Below, in pieces: positions 11,955 to 25,122 of a stretch of DNA of 64,000 bases. The stretch is from Amblyornis subalaris (Eukaryota; Chordata; Aves; Passeriformes; Ptilonorhynchidae). The position numbers and the translations under genes are program-made. The stretch lies in NCBI GenBank assembly GCA_018881555.1, contig JACAXG010000018.1:4773634-4837633 (forward strand), written 5' to 3'. A model generated the notes under the pieces. The model saw nothing but the letters and a program-made list of their open reading frames with translations, had not been told where the DNA came from and did no database searches. Position 1 is the first letter of the stretch, and each line of letters starts with the position of its first letter.

Positions 11955-14900
11955 CTGCAAGGATGTGAAATTTTTTAAAAAACACTTTCGTTAGAAAGCA
12001 GTCTAGAGATACAGATACAAAGAGAAAGTGCACATGCATAAATTACATGATATTCTTAACAATTTAATTACTGCTGCCTCCCAAAAAAACCCTCTAGCAC
12101 AGAATATATATTTATTGCACATAAAAATACATCACTTATGCTTTCCTACAAAAAAATTAATGTGCTCAGGCTACTTTTATTGAGATTCAATCCATTTCCC
12201 ACTTTTCTACCCTTTCCCTACCTCTCCTTTCTCCATGGTTTCAGCAAAGAACTTAAACACTTGGTCTTTAGAAACTAAAAGCCCATATCCATCAAATAAT
12301 ATTTTCAGTATTTTGCTTATAATCCAACTCACAAATCANGTAGCTGCAAGATGAAAGGTAAGGAGATTGTGTGGCATCAGTCAAGCATTAATGAGCGTTC
12401 CACACTGTCCGGCTTTAGATTTCATCCCAATTACACCAAATAAACAAAAGAAAATGAAAAGAACCCCAAACACTGAACAGGTGTTTAGCAAACAAAGAAC
12501 CACACAAACACAACTAAAAATACACAAGTTACAGAAATAAAGGGCACTTCACACAACACAGGGTTTTATTGTGGTTTTTACCTTTGATAGCCCTTTCCAC
12601 TTTGACTTCAAGACAAATAAGAGAAATAAAGCAAAAAAAGGAGAACGATGACAAGTGAATGAGAAAGAATTCATGGGTAAAAAAAACCCTCAAAACCAAA
12701 GTGACTCAAGTTCATGGGTGCCTTCCCTTTGCTTTGTAAGCTGTATCTGACTCCCGAAAAAAGATGCCTTAAATGGAAAAAATAATAACGGAATATCTTC
12801 TCTGAAGGGAGAGAGGACTAAACATGAGCAATGCCAAACTCAAAGATACAATGAAGAAATGCTGGTTAGCACTCTCATAATAAGCTTGGTAGTGTACAGG
12901 AAAAATTCCCTGACCTGTTGAAGACTAATCTGCAAATAGTTATGGCTATAATAGTAAATACAGCTCTATAAGGAATTTTCCTAGTCTCCCTTATACTCAA
13001 CAGAAAGCAGCAACAACCCGGAGCAGGAAATTCAGATTTCATCTCTCTTCAATGACTGCCGAAACTAAGTATCAACAGTAGCATGTAAATCTGGATTTAG
13101 TTTTTAAATGTATTTATAAATCTTAAGATATCTGAAATCCTCAGTTTAAAAGAAATATCAAGGCATGTTGAAGAATGGTACGTTGACTCATGGTACTGCA
13201 CAAAGCCATCCCATGCTGTGCCTGTTTCACCATGGCAACAGAACATTATACAACAACATGTAAATCTTTACCTCCTGCCATTGTCAGAGCTGCATCAAGT
13301 GCAGGACGTACTTCTTTTCCCAGCTGTTCTTGGACTCTGGTTCCAAGCACAGGTCCAACATCTGTAGTTTGAAGACATTAAAAAAACCATTACACACCAG
13401 TTCAGTTTAAACTATTTCTTAAACGACGTGCTATCAGACTCTTATTTAACTAGGTACACATCTACTATTGAAATTTTTCTAAGGCCTGACAGTCAGAACT
13501 TAAGTAAGAGAAGGTAACACAGGGACACAGTTCTGCTTTAGCTAGCTATAGGCCTACAAATGAAAGAAGTAAATCAAAATATGGCAGAAAATACTCACTA
13601 GTACTTGACCATATAGGTAAAGTCACAGTGAGTTTCAACAAACTCCACAATACATATTTCACTGCATTTACTACTTTTTTTGGAAACAGGATTTTTTTCC
13701 ACAATCTATCTTAAAGACGTCCAGCATCTGGACAGGAATTTTGTGGCATACTATTTCACTACACGCTATGTTTTCACAGTACAAGAGAAACTAAAAAATT
13801 GATTCTTTTCCCTTCTCCCGTTCCTCATGTATCCAGCAACATCAAGGTCACCCACAACCCAGACCTGCCAGTCAGCTTGTTGAAATCCCTTAAGAGTGTT
13901 AAGCACATGTCCCCAGCCTCTGTACCCTCATGCAGTACATCCAGCATGGATGCTCACACCCACAACTACCCTCACCTCCAAACCCTCCAGTGTCCACAAA
14001 CTGAAATGAAACTTAGTTCAGCAAAGCGACAGAGAAATGCTGAGCTGAGCTGGGTGAAGCATTTTAGTGTAACACATCCTTCAGTTAATCACTGGGTCCT
14101 CTCCATTTTCAGACCACAGTAAATAGATTTTTGAGTTGTTTTTCCTTTTGATGAGATGGGAATACTGCATGGTACAGAAGCATCGCTTACTGTCAGCCAC
14201 TGTCATGTCTGGCTTGAGATGAGAATTTTCACCAAGCAGAAAACATTTTTCAGCATTTCCTTGGGGTGGGCAAACTAAACTTATCTGCAATTCTCTAGAG
14301 ATTTCTGCTAATGTTCATTCGGTTAGGAAAAAATCTTTCTGTACCCAGGTGCTACACACTTAATTCCAGTATTCCAAGAAAATCAAAGTTATCTTTATTT
14401 GATGATCACTCTCATCACAGATGTGCCCACATTCTGTTAACTAACATCATAAACTGAGAACAAATAAACATTTAATTTGAAATTTCAGTTCGGAGAGGCT
14501 GCGATGCTTCAAGCTAATACTTGAAACACAGATGTCAATTTTTTTATTATTATTGTTACTATTATCATAGACCTAAAGATTACATATAACTTTTTAGACC
14601 AGAGTGTTCCCGCTGGGAATTAAGTAGGAGTACTTAACTACTGCTACTGCTACTTTCACAAGCATATTCTATGTGCAATACTGCCTCACACACACAACAT
14701 TAACCTTGGGGTATGCCAAGTTGGCTGCATTGAGAACTACCTTTAAAATACATTTTAAACCTACACAAAAGCATAGATTCTGGGCATGAGAATTCAATTT
14801 ATTATAAGTGGCACAATGCCACAGTTGCACAGTTTGATCTCAGCAACAATCCTTCAACCCAACAATGCAGACTGGTATGCATTTATTAACATCTGCTAAC

Positions 14901-15621
14901 AATGCACCTTGACTTACAATCTGTACCAACTATGGTTGGCCCTTTCTGTTGGGCATTTTGGAAAGTGACTCTTAAATTACAAAAATAAAAAAATAAAGAT
15001 CAGTTTTCTGGTTCTTTTTGTTTACTGAGAGCTTTAAAAGCAATGTCTCATACTGTAACTGTGCTGAAGGGGAAAGTGCATCAGTTCTACTTCAAGTTTT
15101 ATCTCCTGCCCTTCAACTGCTCATTCTGAAATGGCAAATACATTAAGCAGCTTTAGAAAGACGATAAGCTTATACCTCAGCTTCTAGCTGAGTAAAGGCA
15201 AAGGTTGAACAAGAAAAATAGACAAACACAGAGATCTCTCTCACTNGAAAGATCATAACTGCTAGTAGCTCTGCTCCTTCACATTTGGCTCCAATTTAAA
15301 AAGTAAGGAAAAATATTCCAAAAAATGCTTTAAGTATTAGCAGTTACTGAACTAGAAAAAGGAAAAATAAAATATTAGCCTGGCTTATTGTATAATAATG
15401 TAATAAAAGATTTTTATTTCAGGAAATACTATGCATTATACCAGCTCTGAGACATTTTACGTGAAAAGGATTTTAATCTCATTTACGACTGAGAACAGCA
15501 CTTCTGTTTGAAAACCATATTCTTATAAATGAAGTTTCACTTTACACTATGAGCTAATTACATTATCTTACTGAAGCTTTTAAACACACATTGTTAACCC
15601 CCTTTAAATCAAAGTACTTAC
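11955..15621 (-). other. PROM1 introns between coding exons 6 and 8
   Basis: Two introns of about 1.3 and 2.3 kb. The stretch 13800-14000 is more C-rich and holds a plus-strand open frame of 107 codons with no known family features. Nothing else is supported. Confidence 0.5.
13272..13361 (-). CDS. PROM1: PROM1 coding exon 7 (EC2 loop)
   Basis: 90 nt, residues 233-262 plus one base. With the carried A it reads NVGPVLGTRVQEQLGKEVRP and then ALDAALTMAG, the counterpart of human [20 protein letters not shown]... A helical, amphipathic stretch typical of the prominin extracellular coiled bundle. The acceptor is CAAACTACAG and the donor GCAGGAG|GTAAAG. Phase is 1 in and 1 out, so the exon could be skipped in frame, though I see no evidence that it is. 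Confidence 0.9.
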
Positions 15622-15685
15622 TATTTAGGTCAGAGAGTGCTTTATCCTTAGTTGTGTTGTATTGGCTCACCAAGTAGTCAATTTG
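15622..15685 (-). CDS. PROM1: PROM1 coding exon 6 (EC2 loop)
   Basis: 64 nt, residues 212-232 plus one base. It reads [20 protein letters not shown], then N, aligned with human [21 protein letters not shown]. It contains a conserved N-glycosylation sequon (NTT). The acceptor TCTTCCTCTCAG and donor AAATA|GTAAGT are both strong. Phase is 0 in and 1 out. Confidence 0.94.
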
Positions 15686-18394
15686 CTGAGAGGAAGATGA
15701 TTAAAAAAACTATTAAAAGAACTGAAAAAAGTAATGCTTTCGAATGTGTCAAACTGTCACTTTGAAACAATCAAACTATTTGCGCAACCCCTCCAAACAC
15801 TGGCTTTCTACCATTTTCAGTTAACTAAGTATTTTATTTGCTCAGCAGAACCGCACCAAAAAATGTGTTTAATTGGAACAGCTACTTAATTGAAACATCT
15901 CAGAGGTAAATGACTCAGTTCAGAAGTGTTCAGTAGCAGGAACTGTGGCCTTATGAAGGCTTCAAGTCAGTTAGGCCAGTAAGGTTTTCCATGTCTTCAA
16001 CTCTGTTTTTTATACTTGATTTTCTAGTGGCATTAGTTCCTCCTTCATGGAAAGATGTGGCACTGCTGTCGAGGTAATTTTGAAACAATTCACCAACCAG
16101 ACTGACTTGTATCTGGGCAGCCTCTCAGAGTTCCTCTTGTGGAAAGGAGTCGGCTGCTCTGTCTTAATACAAATAGTTCTCCTTACCCCCAAATGAATTT
16201 GGCCAAGTCTCAACTTGAGCTCTACCAAGACTCCATAACAATATAAACCAGCAATTCAGTTACCACCAAATCCTGGGTTTGGACAAAAGGCTAATAAAGA
16301 ACCATNCCCAGTGGAAATCTTATACTAATTTTGAAAAGTCATTAAGTAACCTTCATTGATTTCTGCATGTTTAAAATAATGCACTATGAATTCTGCCCCA
16401 ACTGAGTTAAAGTGGTGTAAAGGTTAACACACTTGACAAGTGNGTTTCCAATTTTATGCATGATTCAAATGTGTACCAAAGTGTATCTGGTTGCAGTCTC
16501 AAACTTTCTGTGAAATAAAAAAAAGACAAAACCCCCATCCTTCAAAACACCCTACTGATGATACAGGAGTAGAAGCAATTAAATGACAAAGTATGAAGCA
16601 GACCTCCTTTTTCTGAAACAGGAGAAAAAAATCTGAGTTTCTTACTAAGAAGGCTGGAGCTATATTTTTGTTTATTTTTTTCATCTACCTAGGCTAACCA
16701 AAGGACTAAAGTTTTGCAGGGCTACAGGTTTTGCGTTGTCTCTAGCAATGTCGCAGCCTAAAGGCAATTCTGTATAACTAATAGTGTTATTGCTCAATAC
16801 TCACAGTCTGCAAATCTGTGACATGAACTCTTAACACAGGACTTCTTTGTCAAATCCTCTTATATGCTGTACACATCTCATACTGATGAGTCAAGGACAT
16901 CAGTTCGGATTTCAGAGCTTTACAGCTCATTAGTTGCACACTAGAACTTTTTCAAAAACCTGAACTCCTCCTTTCCTCAAGAAATTCTTACAAATATGTG
17001 TGTATACATGATACTCATGCACCTTGTCTGACAAAATGACTTATGAGATACAGCTGATGACTGCATCAGCACAAAGTCTAAAAAAGAAAAAGTAATAATC
17101 CCACATTGAAACTAAAATGNTACTGGGACTTTGAGTAACTTCTGGCACAAGTGTTCAAGTCCTGGCACTTCTAAATTAAATAATTCAGAGTTTTTATTAA
17201 CTTTTTAGCTATTTTTATCTCTACTGAGGTAGTTACTTCTGCATAACAGATTTTCTCCTCTGACGTTTCTGACTGTTGGAACTCAATGTGCTGTCAAGGG
17301 GACTCTGGTGGTTTCTGATGCAACTGGATTGATTCTTCTGTGTCCAGCGTCAGCTCCAGACTGACCAAAAGCACTCTGTTTCAAGAGGGATTATTGGCAT
17401 GGCCTCCACTTCTTGCTACGTACCTACACCACCAGTCTGGCACAAAACCATGTGCAAACAAGTAATTGTTTGGGGAACAACTCCAGATAGGAAAACATCT
17501 GATGGCATCCCCCAGATGTCTCCTGCTCTCATACAGCCTTGGCCAGCAGAAAAGCAGCTCAGAGTTACTGTGACTGGGATGCTAGCACACTTGTGGATTC
17601 CACATAACTGGGTGAATTCCACTAATTTCTGATTTATCAGTCACATGGAAGTAGAAAAGATTAATAAAATTGAATTCAAATAATTAAAACTAATGAAAGC
17701 CAAGGTAATAGAACTGCCACTTTTTTTTCCCCTACAAATTCATAAAGAATCGAAATTGCACATTGTCTACAAGTCTTCCTAAATAGTATTTCTTTTTTTT
17801 TTCCCCAACACAAAACAAGATATGCAGAGGACTGCTTATGGGACTCTAAGGAAAATTTGAAAGGAAAGAATCCTTCCTGTTCAGTATGGTACAGTATGAC
17901 TCTGGCTTAATATAAAAACAGTCAAAAGTCTTCCTGGATAATAAGTTATTGTGGCTCTGTCCCAGAGCAAACAGAAGTAAGTCCAAAATACAAAAGGAGA
18001 CAGGAAAGAGCAACAAGGAATTCGAGTTTTCATGCAATAGATTTTTTTTTTTTATGTTTTCCTTTTAAAACCTTATTTTTCCAGATTAACTTCTGCTTGT
18101 GATCTACACTAGTTCAGTAGGACAAAAAGGGCCTGCAAGCATCATACCAGCACACTCCCAGAGTACAGCTCTGGGAAGTTGTTCAAGGAATGCTGATCCA
18201 TCTCCCAAGTACTTACTGCTGTGTGAAAACATCTTACATTGCATCAATTATTCTACTTAGTGAGACTGACATACAAAAAATAAACAAGCAGGTGTGATTT
18301 ATACCAAATAGAAAGAAAGAATTCTTTTCTGCATATTTCTTATTTACACCTCTTCCCTCCCACCCTCATTCCCCATGAAGAAAAAATTCTTTAC
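15686..18394 (-). other. PROM1 intron between coding exons 5 and 6
   Basis: A 2.7-kb GT-AG intron. The part at 17260-17640 is less AT-rich than its surroundings but has no splice-flanked frame that fits prominin. No RNA gene or clear transposable element was recognised. Confidence 0.5.
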
Positions 18395-18515
18395 CGCTGG
18401 GGTGTCGTTAAGGAAAATTTTCAGATCTTTAAAATTACTGTTAACCAGTTTCTTTGCTCCTCGGACTTGGTTAGTTAAATGCTGGTTGGCAGCATATGCA
18501 CAGAGCACTCCAACA
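18395..18515 (-). CDS. PROM1: PROM1 coding exon 5 (end of TM2, start of first large extracellular loop)
   Basis: 121 nt, residues 171-211. It reads SVGVLCAYAANQHLTNQVRG and then AKKLVNSNFKDLKIFLNDTP, closely matching human SIGIFYGFVANHQV...[20 protein letters not shown]. The acceptor is TATTTTTTTGTAG; the donor is CCAGCG|GTAAAG. It finishes TM2 and opens EC2. A plus-strand open frame of 155 codons across this exon is an antisense shadow. Confidence 0.95.
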
Positions 18516-20401
18516 CTACAAAAAAATACAGATAACAGGTATTTCTTTGTTACTGTAAATGCACATTCTAACATAAGACAGAACCAAAAAATTATAGCAA
18601 AAAAAAATGAACATTATCGAAAGGAAGGTCTCCATAAATTTACACATTCTCTTTTTCTTACTACAAGTTCTCACATGCACCATATGAGGCAGACTACAAG
18701 AATGAGCCATAATGGCCAATACCGAACTACTAATTCAAAAACAGAAAGGAAAAGCCATGTTAACCCGAAGTCTTCAGAAGTTATTAATGTGCAGCTACTA
18801 ATCCATTTGCATGGGTACTGTCAGAAAATGTGCATAGCCTAGGTAAATTGCATGAGACTTAGAAACATTAGGCTCTTTTACAAGTATCATTAACCTTGAC
18901 ACAGCTACAAGCAAATGCTCGTTAAGTTAACTGTGAAAAGGAGTATTTTTCATTTGATAACTTCAACAAGATTTATTCATAATGGCAGTTTATTTACATA
19001 ATTGCATGGATCTTTCAAAAGCACACGAATTGTCCCTACTAATGCTAAAATAATAAGCACTTCCTGACACTGAAACAAAAGGTGGAAAGTGAGGTACACT
19101 TCCTGTCAGCACTGCTGATTATTATTTTCTATTTGATCACTCCTCACTGTAAAATTCTAATTATAGCATGGCAGATCTGCACACACAGTAGGTAAAAAGG
19201 CAATTAAAGGTCCCAGGAGAGACTTCAAAGCTCTCTTATCATACATGATCCTTAGTTTTTTTTCAGCTTAGGTGTAAAACAGACTTAAAGAGAAGGATGA
19301 CTTTTGTTTTTAAACAACTCACATTCATAACAGCTAACCCTGCAGACAAGTACCAGAAAAGTCAAGAGTAACCAGAGTGGTAATAGCCTCAAAATCAGAC
19401 TGACTACAAACCCAGCTGATGGGTTAAGCACAAACTTTTTTGAGATTTAACCAGTAGAAAGCTGGTTAGATCTACTCACACAGGCAGCATGTATCCCCAA
19501 AGGGCAGACACTGCCCTGAGGCTGCAGTCAGGTGCATTACACGCAATTCCTGGTTTGCACATTTGTTCAGTCTCTTAGTATTGCAGCACAACAGCTCAAC
19601 ACTAGAGAGGCAGTACCCTGAAAGACCATTATGGTCATCCAAACACAGGAGAAGGGAATTGCTACCACAAATGCTACTGTACTCTTTCCAGACTGTCAAA
19701 CCTCCTAAGCTGGGGTATCAAGAAGACTTAGATACTAGTATTTTTAAATAAGACTTAAAGGAAACCCATTCCAGGCTGTCTATAGGGAATAAGATACATG
19801 GTAAGTATAACTCTTGCTCCAAAGAATATGCATTCAAAGGAAGCCATAATACAGCCACATAAATGAGATGGCAGATAGCAAACAAGTACCTAAANTAACA
19901 TGACTTGTGTATCCTGGCAAAACAGGAGCAAACACCCTGATTCATAATGCTCATCTTCTTCCACGAATCAGACCCAAACCCTCATCTTTATTTTGCCTTT
20001 CCTACTTTGGCTTTCCCAAACGATGTAAAGGCTTGTTCTCCTGATAAAACTGGTCTCAAGTACAAGAATTTCTGTTGCTCTGACAAATACTCTCAGAAGG
20101 AAAATTCTAATTTCAAAGCATTTTACAGGGAGAGATGGCAAGACTATATGCTACAGGTCAGGTCTATTATGATTCCTTCACTAACATTTTTCTCAATATC
20201 CAAAAATATTCATAACAGGATGACAGAGTTTGACTCCCAGAAGTCACTATGGAACAAAGGGACACACATATTCATCTTCATATTTAAACTACAGCAAATG
20301 GCACCGTTTTATTTCCACTATGACCAACATTCAAGCAGCCACTATCATCAACTACCATCCATGGAATGAGAACTCAGAATGCATAAAAACCAAGGAACTG
20401 A

Positions 20402-20440
20402 GTAACTTTCAACTCTAATCATTCTATAATTCTATGACAA
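20402..20440 (+). mobile_element. CR1 LINE 3' tail (degraded)
   Basis: The stretch ending TCATTCTATAATTCTATGA matches the usual end of bird CR1 elements (octamer-like ATTCTATG repeats after a CTTCCAACCC-type sequence). Only the last few tens of bases are recognisable. Confidence 0.45.
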
Positions 20441-23400
20441 GCATAGTAAACAGTTTAATTTTGGATATAAGCAATATATTATTTCTTTTCAGTCTACTGT
20501 GATGGGAATTGCTATCAAAACTTTTTTTTGCTTTTCTTTGTTAATCAGAAGACAAACTACCTCAAGCTATCAGGAAAAGCAAACATTTGTATATTGCTCT
20601 GATGCCCAGAGTTTATAACCACATCCTTGTTCTTTAGACAGCCAGTGTTTTTATGTCCTTTCAATGCTATGCTCACAGAGCAGAAAGGTCAGTTGGAAGC
20701 TAACAAAACAGTACTTTGTAAGATCTGAGCACAATCATCTTTCTCTTCAGCTTTCTAAATGGAAGGAGTGGGAGGAATTAAGATAGTGGAGATACTTCAA
20801 GCAGACAAGGTACTCAGAACAATTGTGACTACACTCTGAAGGTAAGTAAACAAACACACACCACGAGAGGAAAGATCTATTTATCACATAACTGAACCTT
20901 GAGTCAACATTCAATTGCAGCTACAAGGAGGAAGTCAAAAAGCAGGAATAAAAAGGACATGCTTTTTCTATAACAGGTTAAGAAAATTGTTTAAACAGTT
21001 CTTCAACTGTTTAAACTGGAGTCCAATATTCCACACTGAAGTTTCTTGTCAAGTTTCACAGATGGATATAAATATTACTAATACAATTGCACAGGGGAAC
21101 CTTTAGCTGAGCTTGCAAAAAATTTCAAGTCACAGAATAGAAACCCTGAGCCAATTTACGTATTGGAAGAATGGCCTCTTCCTTGCTACCAGCTAATGAA
21201 TTTAAGAAAATAATGGGACAGAGATTTCTGTACCAACTTTCCCACCAATTCTTTCAGATAATGTTGATTTCCAGGTTCTGAACAACGTGTATTACCAATC
21301 CTGCAAAGCCAAGAGGACACCTGTGAAGCCTGCATGAGGTACTTGCCACGATGCCAATTATCATTCCCTTCCTCCAGACCTGGCCTTCCCTATCTTCATA
21401 TGTAACATTCACAACTTCAAGAAAGAGATTGTAACACAAGCTCTCTTGGAAGGACAGAAAACTGACTATGTGTTTTTCTATTCAATAGCCAGGACATTTT
21501 CTATTAACAGCAAATTTGGTTTTGCCATATATGCTTTCTTAAAAATCAAACATTCCTCCCTTGCCTTTATAATGTACAGGAACTAATGAAATTACATTTC
21601 TTTCCCAGAGAAAACGTTTGCCTAAGCTTGCAGATGACTAGTGAGTAAGATGTAATAGCAGGCCTCTGTCCCTAAACCTTCAGTTAACGTTTGAAGAAAA
21701 GCATGTAATGGTCTTCATGGTGAGTTTGGAATATCACATCTTAGCTACGTATTTGATAGATTATTTCTACATCCTCTGCTCTTTAGCAATAGAATCCTAC
21801 TCTGTAGGACAAGGTTCATGTATAAAAGCTGTGAACTACCAAAAACACTGCATGTATTTTTGACTAATCTATAAAGAAGTATTTCAAACAGAAAGTGCAT
21901 GTACTGGAAAATGAGACCCTAAAGGCCTATTAAGTTTAAGATAAACAACTGCATATGTAATCACAGGTTTTCTGACTTCTTTATTATACCCCTCCTTGAG
22001 GAAAGCATACTTCTCATGTTAAGCCCCACCTGCAGAAAGCAGATTTAGTTAGAGCTTTTTTTAAAATAAAAGGAAAAACCCCAAACTTTTATTTCCTTTA
22101 CACATCACTCCAGTAAGCTGAGTCTAAAACCTCATTCAAATTACCAGAGCACTACATCAGTGGAAAAATGAGAAGAAATGTTCATTATGATTAATATCTA
22201 CTAGCTGAAATATTCTAAAATCTACATTAACAGCACATGTATGTCAGTGTGAACTTGCATCCTGACACACAGTAAAAACCATCCCCATGTTACTAGAGTT
22301 TTCTAGAGTTGTTGCCTAGATACACAATCTATTGCAAGCTCTGCATTCAGAGTCTTTCTCCTACTAATACTCTCCACTGTGCATTTAACCTTTCTTTCCC
22401 AGCCAAGGAAAGACAGTTGGGAACCATTTTTCCATACCAAGGACTGAAAAAAAAAAATTTAAAAAAAAAAAGGGGGCTCAATGAGAGAATCCCAGAATGA
22501 CTGGCATTGGAAAAGAGAGGGAAGAAAATGCAGAACATACACTTAGATGATAATCCTGAAGAAGTCCATCCCCCTAGAAATCCTTCCCAGTGCCTCCAGC
22601 AGCTGCCTACATTTACGTTCCACAGGAGAGCTTTTAAAGCAAAGCTCCACGGGCAGAGGTGTAGGTTCAGGGTACTCTGATGGATGCATCTTGCTAAATG
22701 ATGCATCTTCTGAAGCAGCACAGCTCTGGGTGAAGGAGTCTATGGCATTCCAGTCACTTGGCAGGGGTTGGCGAGACCTACTCCCAAAGAAGGCCTCCAG
22801 TGCGGCATGAACTGAAAATTATACCCCAACAATGACAGGACCCACCTCAGTGATTTCACAGCACATCTTGATGTAACTCTGTATTGGTGGAGATCATTCA
22901 AGTTTTCATTATTTTGGCTCTGTCTGCAAGTAGTCACAAGCACTTCACGCACACAGAACTAAATTCTTTTGATTACTGTCACAGCTTATGTATTCAGCTC
23001 TAGCACAGCCCTTGAGAAGTGTGATTTTGGGGAGAACTACACGTAAATCTAAGCTAAAATTGCATAGGAACTTGGGGGAAAAGCAGATAATAAATCCACA
23101 AGGAGACTTAGTTTGAGAACAGTACAAGACATGTAGAAACAGTTTTAAGTAAACCACCCGCGCCCTCCAATTTTTTCTGTTGGGGCAATGGCTACCAGTA
23201 AGACTGTCCTTTTGTGTTACAGCACAGCAGTAAGAAACGTGACATGGGATTAAATACATCCAGGCATGGCATCTTCTCCTCCCTTGTGACAGAAGATCCA
23301 GGAAGGGCAGGAGAATCTCTCTTTGTACAGAGGCATACTGGAGACCTGAGCCCTCAGTCAGGCTGGGATCAGTAATATTAGCCTTGTAAAGTTCTATCTT

Positions 23401-23775
23401 GCCTTGCTCAGCACTCACAGCATTACAGACTTAACCAGGGAGTCATATGAGATTATCTCTACTCATCCTGCAGCCTGATCTCAGGCCAACCCCCACCTCA
23501 GGGTAAGCATCTGATACTCCTGACATCTCATACAAAAGGCGGGGGAAGGAAAGAGAAATTAAAGAGGCAATTTCATTAGTTCTGGAAAACATGTTACTAG
23601 GGATGACAGATCTGCCAGTCATGACCTGGCAAGAAGCATTTGCCAGTGCTGGGTATGCTTAATCCCACAAGGATATCTGGCAGCAAATGCACAAATTAAA
23701 GAGACCAACAAGGGGGACAATCTCTTAATTTCTCTACTGACAGGCAACATTCCTCAGCCATTATAGCCACAAAGC

Positions 23776-23805
23776 AGCATCCTGCAACACAGCATCCTGC
23801 AATGT
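23776..23805. repeat. 15-bp tandem duplication
   Basis: Two adjacent copies of a 15-base unit beginning AGCATCCTGCAA; the second copy differs in its last bases. Confidence 0.7.
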
Positions 23806-24916
23806 GGTGGAAAGACAGCTGGCAAGCTCTGTGAGCTACCTCCAGTTTCAACATGCTGAGAGGTAATTTAATAACTTACTGTCTTCAAGGCACCCTTGAA
23901 CCATGAAGAACTTTTGTCCTGTCATCATGGCAGGGATGCACCTATCACCTACACCATTCGAATTTCGAGTCTTCAAATTCTTGAGGATCATGTTTGTTAG
24001 TGATGTCTGGGAGAAAAGAGCATGTTCCCATACCTCATACCAGCATGGCCTCCATTTGAGCATAAGCAAGGTCACCATTTGTCATAACACATAGTAATAG
24101 AAAAAGAATAAATTTTAGCTTACAGTGAAGTGACAAAGTACATCCTACCTGACTGAACAATCAGATGGTATAGATCAAAAGACTTTTTTCTTCTTTTAAT
24201 AAAATCACAAAGTAAAGATAGTAGGCAGGTGAAAATACGAAGAAGTTAAATGAAAACAGAAAGCCTGAAAGCAAACAATGTATTTTGAAAGCAGGGAAAA
24301 GTCTTGATTGTAGTTCCTCATCACCCATTAGACACCCAGCACACGAGTAAGCTAGTAACACCAACAGTGCAAAAATGTCTCCAAACTTCAGGATTTACGA
24401 GTGCATGCATGGTTTAAACAACTCAGGACCCAAAAGAAAACCCATTGTTTTGAATTAGCAAGAATATCTGGAGTACAGCAAATACTGGAGAAAGTCACTT
24501 TATTGCTTTTCTCACCACAACTCTACCAAGAACAAAGCAGTATGTGATACCTCAGGTTCTCTGTGGGATCAGAACTGAACACAGGACNCAGCCTCTCGTG
24601 TTCCTAAGTTCAATGTAACATTCTGCAACTGTAATTTTGAGACCGGCAAAAATGTCACTCGCCAAATTCACACATAATTTTTTGTGGTTGTTTCACATCT
24701 ACATTCTGCTCAAGTAAGTACATAATGACCTGTAGATAGCAATGGTAGCAGCATTTTTATAATGCAGTTACATTGTCTTTAATAAGCAAGAATATTACTT
24801 CGTCTAATAAAATAATTTCTGCACCTGTAGGCTAATACAGTTATATTATTTGTCATATGACACTGCAAAATAAGTGCTATAACCAAGGTTCATATTGTTC
24901 TCTTTATCACACTTGC

Positions 24917-25122
24917 CTTATTATTAAAGAAGCAACAAAAAGAAATGTTGCAAAACAGCTCCTCTGACAGTCAGCATTTTTCTTCTGTCTTTGATGCATT
25001 TCCCCACCACAGTTGTCACAGCAACGACACATACAGAAGCAAAGTCCCACAAGAGGCAGTAACAAAATAAATAGCAATCCCAAGGCTGCGGAGACTATAA
25101 AACCGATTTCATAGTAGATGGC
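24917..25122 (-). CDS. PROM1: PROM1 coding exon 4 (TM1, Cys-rich cytoplasmic loop, start of TM2)
   Basis: 206 nt, residues 103-170 plus two bases of codon 171. The peptide starts [20 protein letters not shown] (TM1), continues through [20 protein letters not shown] and EMHQRQKKN, and enters TM2 at [13 protein letters not shown]. The cysteine-rich block directly after TM1 is a prominin hallmark. The acceptor is AATTACAG. The donor reads AAG|GCAAGT, a GC rather than GT donor that otherwise matches the consensus; no nearby GT keeps the frame and the family sequence. The AG left at the end plus T from the next exon makes Ser171. Confidence 0.95.

Larger units (their letters stand above)
18516..24916 (-). 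other. PROM1 intron between coding exons 4 and 5 (GC-AG)
   Basis: A 6.4-kb intron with a GC donor (AAG|GCAAGT at 24916) and a normal AG acceptor at 18516. It contains a probable CR1 tail (20402-20440), a short tandem duplication (23776-23805) and an A-rich run near 22446-22470. The remainder is unrecognised. Confidence 0.65.

Noticed and set aside
13190..13372. Plus-strand frame over coding exon 7
   Set aside because: Shadow of the real exon on the minus strand.
18375..18842. 155-codon plus-strand open frame
   Set aside because: It runs antisense across PROM1 coding exon 5; the conserved frame is on the other strand with proper splice sites.
22480..22520. GAATCCCAGAATGACTGGCA resembling the start of a reverse CR1 tail
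   Set aside because: Only a short likeness and the following bases do not continue as CR1.
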